From Meandrina meandrites (lineage: Eukaryota > Cnidaria > Anthozoa > Scleractinia > Meandrinidae): a stretch of DNA of 64,000 nucleotides. Position numbers and translations under genes: made by a program. The notes beneath the pieces are model-generated. The model searched no databases and was not told where the DNA came from. It saw only the letters and a program-made list of their open reading frames with translations. Shown here one piece after another: positions 43,341 through 55,752 of this stretch. The stretch's first letter is position 1. Each line of letters starts with the position of its first letter. The DNA lies in the NCBI GenBank assembly GCA_963693305.1, contig OY855904.1:46573315-46637314 (forward strand), in the 5' to 3' direction.

Positions 43341-43398
43341 CTCTTTGTCCTGCAAGAATTGGAATAGGCTGGCTACTAGCTCTCTCTTTTTCAGCCAT
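43341..43398 (-). CDS. ATG exon of the mini-exon gene
   Basis: ATG at 43398 followed by 18 codons, MAEKERASSQPIPILAGQR, ending in G before GTATTTTAAA. That donor is the same sequence the mini-exons use (GTATTTTAAA in exon a), and the exon ends in phase 1. An upstream ATG in another frame exists on the same strand (near 43463), so the start is inferred from the phase match and the donor. It lies just outside the tandem duplication. Confidence 0.55.
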
Positions 43399-43607
43399 TA
43401 CATCAACCAGTGAGGTCTTCCTTGACTATGGAGAGTGAAGATATCGAAAGCGTTGATTGAAACATAAATAAACACACATAGACTGCAACATAATAATGCG
43501 AGCCTCTTACTCGCTCTTACACACTACAGAAGTACCACTGGCAACTTGGTTTTTTAATGCAGAAAATGGTTTCTAAGAAGGCGGCAAAAATGTTTTTTAT
43601 TAATTAA
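43399..43607. other. 5' flank of the mini-exon gene
   Basis: Presumed 5' leader or promoter on the minus strand. No TATA box or other motif could be assigned. Confidence 0.3.
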
Positions 43608-44010
43608 CAATTAGATTATGAGCTCGAGATTTCTCCTTCATCAACTATCACCTCGTAGAAATCGAGAGTGAATAATGTAATTGTTTTAGTAGAATTCTAA
43701 CTCATTTTCGTTCAAATAATGATACGACTTCACGCTTTAGCGATTTTGCTCGCGGACTGAATTGCCATTGAAACTTTAATTTGTGTACGCACGCTCATCA
43801 GTTCATTCAGTTTAACGTTTTTTCCCTCGTTTACTCGTCCGGGAGAAGAGTAAACTTCGGAGAAACGAGAGAATGTCACCATTTTGTAGACGACCTTTAG
43901 CCACTGTACACTAATTAGCAATTAGATTATTCTATGAGGTGATAGTTGATGAGGCCGCAGGCCGAATCAACGAGAGCAAATAATCTAATTGTTTTAGTAG
44001 AATTCTAACG
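43608..44010. mobile_element. MITE with imperfect inverted ends
   Basis: CAATTAGATTAT and CATCAACTATCACCTC occur near 43608-43660 and inverted near 43920-44000. AATTGTTTTAGTAGAATTCTAAC occurs in direct orientation at about 43678 and 43988. No useful ORF. Confidence 0.6.
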
Positions 44011-44305
44011 GAAATAAATGCAAATAACAGATTCTAATTATTTTTTCTGCCCATTATTGAACTTAACACTTTATCAAAATCGCGCACATTGGATTGTCCT
44101 TGGTAAATTTGCATTTGTTTAAGCGGGTGCACCCGTTTTTCAATAATTTCAAGCTTTTAAAGTCAAGAAACCGCTAATGTCCTTCTTTTAGCCTTCTCTG
44201 GAATTTAATTAGATAATTATCCATTAACATCTAGACTTTCTTCCAAAACTTCGGAAAAACGATAAAAACGTCGCATTTTGTGGACGACCGACATCCACTG
44301 CACTC

Positions 44306-44453
44306 TAATGGCTGATAGTATACGAGTAGCTCAGCCAATCAGATTGCAGCATTGCATTAGTATACTAGTAGAATTATACTAATGGCTGATAGTGTTCAAA
44401 AGCTCAGCCAATAGATTGCAGCATTTGCATAAGTAGTTTAGTTGAATTTTACT
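44306..44453. repeat. Two-copy 74-bp tandem repeat
   Basis: TAATGGCTGATAGT...AGCTCAGCCAAT...GATTGCAGCATT occurs at 44306 and again at 44380, with a few differences. Confidence 0.8.
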
Positions 44454-44821
44454 AAAAGATATTATCATTCGATGCATTTTTCCTTTCTTTTCATTGGTCG
44501 AGACCCTAACACGTGATCTGCAAATAACTGCTTACACATAATATTCTGCTCATGCGTAGTTGTATCCACTTCCGAGAAACAATGGCGGCTCGTTTTCCAA
44601 AGTTGTTGGAGAGCGTTTGATTTATCTACTAGACCCGAAAAAACAGCGGGAATACAAAAAAAACAACGGAAATTTACTTTAATGTATTTTGGAAATATCT
44701 GAAAGAAAGAGAACAGGATGAAGAACAGTTACGCTTTCGTCTGCATCACTTCAGCAAGAAAGCGCGAAGTTCCAACTTCCCGTAGGTAACTGTGCAAAAC
44801 AAATTCAGTGATCAAATGATA

Positions 44822-44960
44822 AAACAATTATTGAACTCCGTTTTCGCAAAATATCGTAATTTGTCAGTGTCTCGCAGATCGATTATTTGCCTCAGTAGGC
44901 TGATCTGCTCGCCACTGACAAATCACGATATTTTGATCACCCTCGTCCAATAATTGTTAA
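44822..44960. repeat. Foldback element
   Basis: AACAATTATTG...AAAATATCG..ATTTGTCAGTG is inverted as CACTGACAAATCACGATATTTT...CCAATAATTGTT, with a short loop. Confidence 0.7.
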
Positions 44961-45299
44961 ATATTTGCATAAAATTGCACTGTCAATAAAAATTAATGAC
45001 CATTGCTGCATTAGTCTGCCGCGTTCCTTTAATCTTGCGCGTTATGACGTTAATGGCTAATGGCAAGGACCCCTGTGTTATCACAAAAGACAAAATAATC
45101 CTTCTTTTTGTCTTTGTTTTGCCGAATAGTTTGCACCGTATCTGGTAAGCGATGTTTTGCTCAGGCCACTTAATCGACTAGCGGTGTCAAAGAAATGAAA
45201 GAACTGGATTATCAAACTGCTTGTCTGAATGAAAAAGATCCAATGAGCAATTAGTTTTTGCCTCGTGTTTCATGCGTGCTTTGTTGAGCAAGACGGTGC

Positions 45300-47520
45300 G
45301 GTAGTCAAAAGCTCATTTAAGTGGATAAAGTTATAACAATGGCCGGTGTATTGCTCCGTCGCAGTCAAGTAATTGTTATTGTCTGAAGTCTGTTTGGGAT
45401 TTTTCTCATTAAAATTTGCCGAACAGATTACTAAGAACATCGTATATAAATACTTAGCGGTTTGGTGGTATTAATATAGGCAACAACGACCGAGCAACAA
45501 GCCATGAAAACTCTTAAAAAATCTGGGTACAGTTAGTATATCGCTTAGCTTATAAGAGTTTGCCCTCAGGCAACTGCAGAACTTTCATTAAATATCTCAT
45601 AATCCGCCCAAACTATAACTCTAAACACTGCCTAGCAGTTACATGTAATTAATAAATCTTTTGATAGTTTTCACTAGATGTTTACATTACATTAAACGAT
45701 AATCTTTATATTAAACGGCACAGTTATTTGTGCAAGTTCCACTTCTCCTTAGAAAATAAAGATGTATTTTCTTTTGAAATATTGTGAACTATGAGCGACG
45801 TAACTTCCCGAAATTGCTTTGCCATCGTCTTTAAGTCTTCAAGCTCCTTCTACGCATCTTCAGGTCAAGAAGAAAGGTAATAAAATCTCGAGTTGCCTGA
45901 ACTTTTACTTCAAATTAAAGAAGGTCAGATTGTTTGTCTTGCTAAATAATTTGTATGTGGTAGTCTGAGAGTGAATATACGAGTGATATTTCCTCGAATT
46001 AAGGTTATTATTAAGACACGCTTCAGATAGTTTGCCGTTTTGGAAAGCGCATCTAACTAATCATAGTATATTTACGACGTTCCAAACATTAAACAAATAT
46101 CGAAAAACAGGACAAAACCGGCAAAAGACTTTTTGGTCCCAAAAGTGACTGCAATTAGGCTTTTGGCAGACGATACGCTTGGCTTATTTTGAGATCTCGT
46201 TGATCTCTTTAAATCCCTCTCTGCGTTTTATGCTGACGGCGATTCCTTTCCCGTTAAAATGGCTTTCGTCAACATTAAAGGCAACAGGATCTTAGATACT
46301 TTCAAAAGAATGAAAACAAACTTGAAGTAATAGATCAAAAACGAGTGCAAGTTTTTCATCAGGGGTTCCAAACACCGAGAAACAAATGAAAGCACGACGC
46401 CGAAGGCGGAGTGCTTTTATTGTTTCGAGGTGTTTGGAACCCCTGATGAAAAACGAAGCACGAGTTTTTGAGCTGGCTTCTCAAATGAAACAATAGGAAA
46501 TTATGCATGACATGTTTTGTCAAGTGAAACAATAAGAAATTATGCAGTGTCAAATTTGTGCCCTTTTCTGTAAGAACGCGATTGCATGCATGATTCATTA
46601 GCGTCCCGGCCATGAGCAAGGAAGGAGCGCGTGGTTTAGGAGCCGAAATGATTTACGAGGAAGAGAATTAAGTCAAGAAAGCAGTATTCCCCGTCAACAA
46701 GGTATAAAAACAAATACGTGTTAACGTTTTTAAACAGTGGCGAGGAACTCGGGTGGAGAAAAATGTCCATTCTTTCAGGAGGCTCGTTTAGAGATTACAA
46801 TTTGCTTGGGTTTCGACGCGTTCGACTCTGAATTGTTGGCAAAGCAAATTTGTCATTGAAGTAGAGCAAAAGGAACGAAGAGTGGTATCCACCAAAAACA
46901 ATTTATAAAATAGTATTTAGTATCCTACGCTATCTGTTGTTAGCATTATTTCCGATTTCATGAGTTGTTTTTCAAGGTTACTACGGACTAATAAATATTC
47001 ATTAATTAAAAGTCAGGGAAGACTGATTAAAATTCAAGTTTCTTGATCAGTGTCTTGATCAGTTTTTGAACTAATCTACCGTGTCTTGATCGGTATGTTC
47101 ATTGGGTATCAACATACATGCACCTGACCCAATTGATGCGAGCTGATTGGGTCATCAGCTCATGAATAATTAATGACTTTGAGAACTACAACTGAAATTC
47201 CGTTACACGGAAGACACAGGCGGAAGTAAGCGCTGAGTAAACAATTACAGAGCTCTTTGATTCAATGAAGGTGCAAAACCTTTAATAGCAGGTTTCCACT
47301 ACTGACATTACTTCGCCAATTTAGGGCCTTATTCTTACCTTTTTTCACAGTTCAGCCGACTCCGTAGTCTACGATATGATTCAAACGTGAGATAAACATT
47401 TAGTCAAAACCTGATATAGCTTTCTGTATAGACGACGTAAAATGTCAACACCTCTTTACATGAGGCATTTGATTGGTCGATTCATTGATCCATAAGTGGT
47501 TACAATTTATTCACGTAAAA
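45300..47520. repeat. Dispersed repeat block P, copy 1
   Basis: Shares segments in the same order with 57750-59070, for example AATTTTGCCGAAC-type sequence near 45415 and GTGACTGCAATTAGGCT near 46147. It is longer because it contains the foldback at 46337-46468 and other insertions. No ORF is supported. Confidence 0.65.
46337..46468. repeat. Foldback MITE
   Basis: Arms 46337-46376 and 46429-46468 include TCATCAGGGGTTCCAAACACC and its inverse. The loop, CACGACGCCGAAGGCGGAGTGC, is itself partly palindromic. Confidence 0.85.
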
Positions 47521-47657
47521 TCCCGCCTTAATATAAAGGATACAAGGGAAACTAGAGTGGGGCTTATATCTGCGGGAATTATTTAAGCAATAAATCACAC
47601 TTTCTAGCGGTTTACCGGCGCAATAAACCCCCTTGGGATGTTGGGAGAACACGAGAA

Positions 47658-47704
47658 AAGCTTGTAAATCACGAGCCGTCAGGCGAGTGATTTACAAGCT
47701 TTTT
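47658..47704. repeat. Short perfect hairpin
   Basis: AAAAGCTTGTAAATCAC and its inverse, separated by GAGCCGTCAGGCGA. Confidence 0.8.
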
Positions 47705-48113
47705 AAGTGATTTTTTCGAATGATTTTCAAGCTTTTTGATCTATTGCTTTTATGAACTAACTATCGAAAACGATTTTTAAAGATATGGGAATCTATTTTA
47801 TATTTCGTGATCAACAACCTTATTCTCAACATGTTCATCGAATTAAGCAGTAAACCAATCACAGCGGCTGAAAAAATGAAACACAGGTTCAGCTTCACCG
47901 ATCGCTCACACCAAAATCAACGAACCGACGCGACGAAAACGTTTAAAAGTCCGTTTAAAGCTGTAAAAGTCATAAGAAGAGAAAGGCAAACGGTAAACGG
48001 AACAAAGTGTATTCAACGATTTAAGAGGCTGTCCGCGTAACAGCGGATAAGGCAAATTTTGGACCTTCGCCGATTTCTCTAATATTTTCAGTGAAAGTCG
48101 ACCATTGGTATCC

Positions 48114-48244
48114 GGTCATTTCGTTCCATGGTCAGATCATTCCAAGCCACTTCGTTCCAAAGAAAAGTTATTTCGTTCCACAAAAAAGTCACTTTGTTCC
48201 ACGATATGGTTAGTTCGTTCCACGACATAGTCAGATCGTTCCAC
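48114..48244. repeat. GGAACGA subterminal array, left
   Basis: About six units of roughly 21 bases, each with TCGTTCCA (or TTGTTCCA, TCATTCCA), alternating with GTCAGATC or GTCA-type spacers. It is inverted relative to 52541-52657. Confidence 0.8.
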
Positions 48245-49490
48245 AAAGTGTTAAAGTAGAAAGAAGTTACCTCATCTGATAACCTGCACATTGTATACGT
48301 GTAATTTTAATCATCAAAATGGCGAAAGGAACAGCTTTGCAACACTGCGCTCTCCCCAATCTCCCTGCACGCGCTTGAAATATGGCTTCTTCAAGTGGAA
48401 AGTCAACGTGTAACTAAAGCCAAATGTCTTTTCTATATTTACAGAATGAATACTTGAAGTAAATGAAAACTTCAAGTAAACGCGCGTGCTTTAATTAGCA
48501 TTGAAGCAACACTGAAACAGAGAAAACAATAGAACGAAAAAAGTCTCGCCTTCATCAGAGTCAAAAACACCGAGTCAACGCAGAACGAGTAAACTGAGAA
48601 CCTTGACAACTTCAAGTAAACGCGCGAGCTTTAATTAGCATTGAGCCAACACTGAAACAGAGAAAACAATAGAACGAAAAAAGTCTCGCCTTCATCAGAG
48701 CCAAAAAGGTTAAAAAATAATATAAAAACCTTGACAACTTCAAGTAATACTTAGGTTAAGGTTATAGTTTTTAATTCAATTAAGGCTTTAGAATTTAGAT
48801 CTTGTAAACCAAGCCTATAGACCATAGATTCAAGTCTTAAGAACATAGGTTAAGTCTTCAGAACACAGGTTAACGTCATTCCTCTGTTTTGCATTGCGCA
48901 TCCTTACTGCGCACGATTTCTTGCGCCATTAGCGAGCGCACATAAACAAAATGGCGGCTTTTTTCTATGCAACTTAGTCCGCGAGAGAAATAGATCGTCG
49001 ATTTCTCGTGAACGAGTACGGGGACCTATCAATTTTTTCACGTATTTTGGGTGTAAGGATCAAACTCTTTCTATAAAATGAATACAGATCAATTTCTATA
49101 TTTGAAAAAAAGATTATCACCGAAAACGTGTACTTTGCCAGTATTCGCAATGGAATTATAAGGAATTATGTGGTAAATACAAGGTCTTCCCGCTCCTAAA
49201 CGAATGTGGTGACCCCCCTTTTTACCTCATGGTATCATGAACACCATGAGGAATAGTGAGGGTTCGATGTCACTCCATTCCGTTAAACAATTAATGTATG
49301 CATTAAATCCCCATTAAAAGTGAATTAAACACGTTTACCCCTGTCTCCCCCGCTAGGTTTTGATTTGTCCACAAAGTCGGGCCATTGTCTTATGTTCATA
49401 TATGTGGGGGGGAGGGGTGGAACAAAGGCGGCAGTACATGTTTACAACATGAGCTGAGATGGCGTCTGTCTTGTCGAGTCCGACGCTAAA

Positions 49491-49980
49491 ATTGTAAAGG
49501 CGGATTTTTGTTCCTTTGGCTACACCTTTGATCAAAATACAATTTTGAAGACCGCACAAACGATCAGAAAATGTGATCAAGAATGCTCAAGTGAACAAAT
49601 GGGTTTTAAAGTCTTAAAAGTTGCGATGTATCCATCAAGGCCATTAAGATGTAGGCAGAAATTTGCCAAATTTACCCAAGCACATGGAGAGATCCAATAT
49701 GGCGGCTGTTGGCTCGAAAAAACAGATGGGTTTTCGTGGCATTCATGTCATGATCATATCAAAATACACGTTTGTGGAGTTCTTAAACGAAATGGAATCA
49801 TGTTTAAGAATACTCGACTGCAGAGAAATGAGCACCAAAGTCTTAAAGCGATGATAATCGAACGTTGGGAAATGTTTATACATGCATTTGGAGGGCGAAT
49901 AAATGACTACAATGCAGCCGCAGCAAGAAATTATGCTGCAAGCTCAAATAAAATGAACGCTTTACTATCTGGAAGCAAAG
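49491..49980 (+). CDS. Unrecognised candidate exon
   Basis: Open from 49491 (IVKADFCSFGYTFDQNTIL) through MGFKVLKVAMYPSRPLRC, GGCWLEKTDGFSWHSCHDH and AAAARNYAASSNKMNALLSG, then GCAAAG/GTAAGA, a good donor at 49981. Paired Cys and His residues are visible but no known motif. No ATG is in frame at the start; a GAGATGGCGTC upstream opens only a 12-codon frame. It lies inside the TTAA element and may belong to it. The frame at 49694 (ATGGCGGCTG) is an alternative. Confidence 0.3.
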
Positions 49981-51147
49981 GTAAGATTCCCTCGGTTACC
50001 ATCCTATTTCATTTTGTATAAAGCTTGTAGCAAATGAACTGTTATATTTTAACATTTGTTTGGAAACTTGCTTCATAATTTCCTGCAAATGATGAAAACC
50101 GTTTCTATTTATGGCATTAGAGGTTCTTTCATTTGTCCAAATGTGAATTTTAGGTTAATTTCAAAATTAAATATATAACCAGATAATAAAATTAAAAATA
50201 GACATATTCACGTTTTTGGATAATATTATTTACAGCAATTTTAATCTCAAAGTGTTGACCATAGCTCATTGCGATGTATGAATTTGGCCTTTATAACACA
50301 CGCTAGATTTCAACTATTATTTAGTTTTAAATCGCATTGGATAATGTGAATTAAATTAAGTTTTCATCTGACGATCGAAAGTTTCTGTAGTCACTAAAAG
50401 ATTATCATTGTCACACTGTTTGCTACAAAGGACAACAACAAGGCAACAGATTTCAAAATTTGTTCTGTTCAAAAATTGTGCACTAATTCAGAAGAAGGGA
50501 ACATCAAACTTGTCATGGTCATAAATTGTACTGATGGATTTATGAAAGACTGATAGAAAAATATCTACAATGGCAACTGCCAAGCTCAAAGCTGATAAAA
50601 CACAACTCTTGTGTCTATTGGTAAAAGTAATCACAGTATGTAACTATCAAACACAAAAATTTCCACTCTACTTGAAACTTGCTGTTCTTCAGAAACACTA
50701 TTACAACTGCAGACAGTTGCTTTTAAGATTCCTGTAATGATTTGTATTTATATTTACATAAGGTTCTTTCAGTGCAAAGTTTCAATCTCAATGTACTAGC
50801 CTAGTCTTATTGAGCAAAAATTGCTTGAAACCCCACCCTGCACAGCAGCATATAGCATGTATATGGAGGTACCCCCCTTCCCCACCCAACCTCCGGGTAG
50901 TAACAATCAACTACAAATATCTATTTTACCTACATGAAGGTCAAAACTAAAAAAAAAAAGTATAAAAGAAATTATGCCTCCAAGTGTTCTACAGGCCAAC
51001 ATCAGATGGAAGCAGATTTCTTATCACTTTCATAGATAATACTGTACATCTTTGTTACATCATACTCCTCAAACTGTGGTATTGGTCTGTTTAATAATAA
51101 AGAATCTAACAATAACTAAATTTTAGCAGTTTCAATCACGTTTATAT

Positions 51148-51474
51148 TTATAACTTCGATTCACTTGACCACTTTGTTTTTTCTGGACCAAATACTTCTA
51201 AGAATAACAAAGTGACACAAGGCACTGACCCAACACAGCTTTTCGTTGATAATTTCAAATCATCATGCTGGAAAAAAGTACTCTGTTCCAGATTTTCCAA
51301 TAGTTTATTCTGCCACAAAGAACAACCAGGGGTAAAAAGAAATCTATCTTCACCACTCTTCTTCACGCTGCACCCCACACTATATGAACGCCAACAGGCT
51401 ATGGTACACTTGAGACAGACTTTCGCTGTTTTCGTATACCCCGACTTGTTACTACGAAAAATGACTTTTTCCAC
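51148..51474 (-). CDS. Unrecognised 108-codon ORF
   Basis: Contains CLKCTIACWRSYSVGCSVKK and FTPGCSLWQNKLLENLEQS and ends SSESKL. An ATTAAA occurs about 60 bases downstream. The several Cys suggest a small metal-binding segment, but no family was recognised. It could be the last exon of something within the TTAA element, or chance. Confidence 0.2.
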   Translation of the reverse strand: MEKVIFRSNKSGYTKTAKVCLKCTIACWRSYSVGCSVKKSGEDRFLFTPGCSLWQNKLLENLEQSTFFQHDDLKLSTKSCVGSVPCVTLLFLEVFGPEKTKWSSESKL

Positions 51475-52540
51475 GATCCAAAAGCTTGACTATGATTAAT
51501 CCCCCATTTCTCTCCGCAACATGATTTTTTCGCATAATGGCTCCACTATAGCCTGTGTACAGCCGTCCCGCTTCACTACAACCTCGTTCCCAAGATCTCT
51601 CTTTCCCCGCCCCGCCTCCCAGAGCGAGAAGAGGGGGGAGACCCTGGGAACGACGAGGGCTCTACTAATCAGTAACAAATTTAGCACGCTCCCCAAATCT
51701 TTCCGGAATGACTTTCATTCCGCAACAAGTTCATTCCATCCTCATATATTTCTATTGCGCTTTTCAACTAAAACAGTTGGAAAAGAGGCAAAGGTTCATA
51801 GAATAATAACCAGATACCATGAGGTGGCTCGAAGGAGACTTTGATTTATTTCAAAATTTAAGTTTCCTTTAGGTAATCAACCAATAGGCAAAGTTTGGCT
51901 GAAAATCTATGTTCAGTTCTATTTTGGGGGAATGACCTTAAGTCTTTAGAAAATAGGTTCAAGGCTTTAGAACATAGGTTAAGGTTTTAGTTTTCAATTA
52001 AGACTAAAGAATTTAGATCTTGTAAATAGGTTACAGAAATGTCAATAAAAATGACGATATGCTTTCTTCGCGTCTTTCATTCAGGTTAAAAGGTGAACAA
52101 CGTACCAACTATTTGCCGCCTTTTCATACAACCGCTTCGTTTAAGTTGAAATGAAATGTCCAGATCATGAGAAAACATGAGAAAAAAAACGCTGAAGTAA
52201 TACAGTGTTCTTACAAGTTTCTATGACATTTAAGTTAACTCTCAACAAACCAAAAAATGTTTTTGTGTTACTTTTTGCGTAAGAAGGACTCCAAATCAAG
52301 GACAAAGATAAACTCGTCCCCAGGCCTAATCCGTGCGTACTTACGGACGCGAAGAGTAACGATATAACATTTTCGGCTTCGACATCTTGCAAAAATTCAA
52401 AATGGCGGACCAGTTCATTCTCAGATATAAACTGAGTACTATCGTATTATTTAGCTCGCTAAATTGAAAGGAACGTTTTTATTTACACTTTCATCGAGTA
52501 AGCAGGTTTAATTCTTTGCATAACCGAAATTTTTTTTAAA

Positions 52541-52657
52541 GTGGAACGATCTGACTATGTCATGGAACGAACTAACCATATCGTGGAACGAAGTGACTTT
52601 TTTGTGGAACGAAATAACTTTTCTTTGGAACGATCTGACCATAGAACGAAATGACCG
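52541..52657. repeat. GGAACGA subterminal array, right
   Basis: GTGGAACGATCTGACTATG, TGGAACGAACTAACC, TGGAACGAAGTGAC, TGGAACGAAATAAC, GGAACGATCTGACC and AGAACGAAATGACC in tandem: the inverse of the left array in the same order. Confidence 0.8.
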
Positions 52658-55280
52658 TAAACCCGACCATTATATCCCATGAACAAATATCACATTTATT
52701 TGGATCAAATCTTTTATTTTTATTTTTTGCGAGGCGGTTTTCACTACAACCTCAAAACCACCAAATTTGCATTTGAAGACTCCATAATTTAGCATTAAAT
52801 GTTGATCGCTGCCAAAGCGTATTTCCTTAATCAAACAAGTTGAATATTTTATATATCAATGTTTTATGTTTCTTCTATACTTAAACGGTTAAACCATTGT
52901 ATTCTATACAATTTTGACTGAGTTATGAATTTTCAAAAACACTTCCTAACGGACTCAGGAATGCGTGACACGTAACATACCTGTAGTTGAAAGCGATTTT
53001 CTCGAATGTGGGACCTGATCAGAAGTCAAGTCTATTGTATTTCGAAAGTACTAATACCAGTCTAGACATCTATCGAATAAAATTTTTGGGCACTCTGCAC
53101 TTCGCGCCGTACAGAGCAGCAAGATTTTGCCAAATTTTCGCCATTTTGATTAAAACCAAAGATAACGACGGTCCGATTTCTTTACAGGGAACGCCTATAG
53201 ATACGATCATTACCACTAAACACCGCACTGTGGCATGCAAATAAATAATATTTGTCGATTTAGCCGTCGTTTGGGGAAAAAATCTACCGTTGTTGCAGGA
53301 TTTTCAAAAGAAACAGCGATAAATATCAATATGCAAATTAGTTCCGAAAACGACATTTTGCTATATTTCCCTCTGTAATTCCCGGAAACTTTTTTCCTTA
53401 ACAATTATTTTACAAGGCAAAGAAATGTTTCTTACCTGAGAAAAGATGCCTATCAGACTATGAAAAAGCGTTTCACTTTTGCTGTGAATGATTATTTTCA
53501 TTTCCCACCGTGTGGCCGGTAACACAGTGGTGTGTTTGTTTTGTTTGCAAGGTTGTTGGTTTCACCCTAATTCAATTTAAAGCAGGCAAGTTGTCTACTT
53601 TTTCAAAGCTCTCTCAGCTCATCCTTGCAACGTCTGAGGTACCTGACTAATTGTCAATAAAAATTTATTGACAATTTCCCCCAATAAATGTCGAAAAAAA
53701 AATCCTGAAAATAAACTGAAGTATCATATCAAAACGAAACTTCAAGTAGTGGGTCTTAATGAGGTTAGCCGTAGGCCTTAGGCGTAACAGTCGTTGGCCG
53801 AAAAAAAAGATGTTAACCGTAAAAAGAAAATTCTAGCCACGAAAGCAGAAGTCTCAGGATTTCGTGTCAAGACTTTTACGTGTCTTGGTACCGAGAAGTG
53901 TTAGATTTGATCCAAGTCGTTCGCTTTTTGTTTGTGTCAACAGAGTTACTGTATTTGAATTGATCATTCTCGTCCCCAGAGCCCGCGATCCTTCTGGTCT
54001 CCATCAGTCTTCGAGAACTCTGACCGTTCCCAATTTCTAAGCATTAGTATTTTTTTCACAAAGTTCTCGTTCTGTATCTTTAAGCCAATCAGATTTTTCA
54101 GATTTGACAACGAGTCCGTGAATCGCGGACTTGCGGTCTCGATTCCTGGCGCAGAGCTAAATTATGGAGTCTTCAAATGCAAATTGGGTGGTTTTGAGGT
54201 TGTAGTGAAAACCGCCTCGCAAAAAATAAAAGATTTAGATGAAAATATTAGAGAAATCGGTGAAGGTCCAAAATTTGCCTTATCCGCTGTTACGCGGACA
54301 GCCTCTTAAAGTTGTTTTTACAACGAAATTTAGCAAACTGTGGCCAGAGTCATTCCTCGCGAAAGCGAAGGACTACACGGAAAGTGTGCAAGTTTACAAA
54401 CCTCAGAGTCACCGCGGAAATTATTTAGAATAAAGGTTAGTTTCAGAAACTCTGCTTCGAAAATTTTATTTCGAACTTATTTGTCACGTAATTTTTTGTT
54501 TTCGCCAAGCCACAGACTTAACAGAAAGCACTGAAATTGCATAAAACTAGAATTAATTCAAGCGTGTACAAGAACACAGGGTGAGTTTCTGGCATCGAGA
54601 TAATTCAAGTAAGCTTTCAACGCAATCAATTTGAAGTAGTTTTTTTTTTCTTTCAAATAAGGTTTTTGACTGAATGGTTGAATGAAAAGATGTCCATATA
54701 GTTTTATTCCAGCCCGGTAAACGCGTAAATGTTTATTGTGTTCCTTCTCACTTGATTGTTTCTGCGTTTTGTTTTGTTTTATTTTCTTCTTAGTATCTAT
54801 ACGCTTAGTTCTTTCACTCCAACTGCGACGGGCAACAAAATTCATTGTTGTGAACCACCCTCAGTAAATATTCATTATGATCATTTATTAGAATCATATC
54901 TTCTGTTTTAATCATCAGATAGACCAAAATTAGACATTAAACTGACGTCATTAAATTATTCGTCCTTACGCGTAGTCGAGCGTAGTGCTGCCTTGTCCGG
55001 GAGTTTACCGGTGCAATAGAACATAGGTTTTTGACTTTTTTGTCCAATCAGAGTGCGCGTAGTATCTGAGGTTAATTCATAAAATCAGATATACTTTTGT
55101 CTTCATGTACATGGGCCAGGAGCCATAATGGAAGGAGACCGTAAGCGCGAGATCTGGCCTTGTCCCTATGATATGGGTCAAAATTTCTATTTTTAGAACA
55201 AATCGTGTCATCCCGCGAGGCGCGCGCGCGTACTGCCGCGAGGATTTCGCGAGGACGTCGCGCGGAGAAATATAAACAAA

Positions 55281-55639
55281 ATGGCGTCCAAAATAACCTC
55301 TGCAAGTGAAGTAAACACTGGCTTTCTTTCATCAGTTTCTATTCCTACTTTACGTCAAGGTCTCCTTGAGCACTTCTTTGAATGTAGCCATGAAAGTGAG
55401 GATGATTCAAGTGATTCGGATGTCTGCAGTAGTATTTTTTTCGGACAAATCCAGTCGCGAAGACTCGTTAAACATGTCGTACGAGGAATCACACAGTGGT
55501 CAAGACAATTTACTAAACGTTTCACAGCGCAGCGATATGGGCAACCAAAGAATACAGAATGACAGCAAAAAAGAAGAAAACATATTTTTGCCGAAATACG
55601 ATTGTATACGCCATTTCGACCTTTCCTTGATGCTTTGTT
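55281..55639 (+). pseudogene. Candidate first exon in the palindrome, frameshifted
   Basis: AACAAAATGGCGTCC start after a CpG-rich stretch; MASKITSASEVNTGFLSSVS, then HESEDDSSDSDVCSSIFF. At the T7 run near 55438 the sensible frame moves by one (SDKSSREDSLNMSYEESHSG, then NIFLPKYDCIRHFDLSLMLC) to a GTT/GTAAGT donor at 55640. In that second frame the exon ends in phase 1. The T-run shift could be a sequencing error. Family unknown; the N-terminus is acidic and Ser-rich. Confidence 0.4.
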
Positions 55640-55752
55640 GTAAGTTACATGTGACTTTCATATCATATAAAATTACATATATATTGCAGAATGAAAATAT
55701 TTTCATTTAAGTCACTTATCCGATTAATGCTGCTCCAAAATATTTCTTTTAG

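Larger units (their letters stand above)
10009..43398 (-). other. Predicted gene: mini-exon repeats plus TRADD-N-like domain
   Basis: Minus-strand locus from the ATG exon at 43341-43398 to at least the exon at 10009-10098. All exons start with two bases of a split codon and end with one (phase 1), so all are mutually compatible. The predicted product is a short N-terminus, a variable number of 17-residue repeats (consensus D-Q-x2-G-A-x-A-x-S-P-x-Q-x-S-x-A), a basic linker, a TRADD-N-like domain, then an acidic tail. A cytoplasmic adaptor role in death or immune signalling is an inference from the domain. The introns hold the 11-kb tandem duplication, LINEs, a SINE, a Penelope fragment and MITEs. 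The model rests on splice signals and phase only. Confidence 0.6.
48021..54309. mobile_element. 6.3-kb TTAA-bounded terminal-inverted-repeat element
   Basis: 70-bp ends 48021-48090 and 54240-54309 are inverted copies with at least one mismatch: TTAAGAGGCTGTCCGCGTAA and its inverse, TTAA outermost. Subterminal inverted arrays of GGAACGA repeats are at 48114-48244 and 52541-52657, and another inverted pair is at 52707-52792 and 54157-54236. The nesting suggests insertion of related elements into one another. No transposase was recognised; an unassigned ORF lies at 49491-49980. Confidence 0.75.

Noticed and set aside
53651..53677. ATTGTCAATAAAAATTTATTGACAAT palindrome-like site as an operator
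   Set aside because: A short AT-rich palindrome in repeat-rich eukaryotic DNA with no gene next to it; no functional case can be made.
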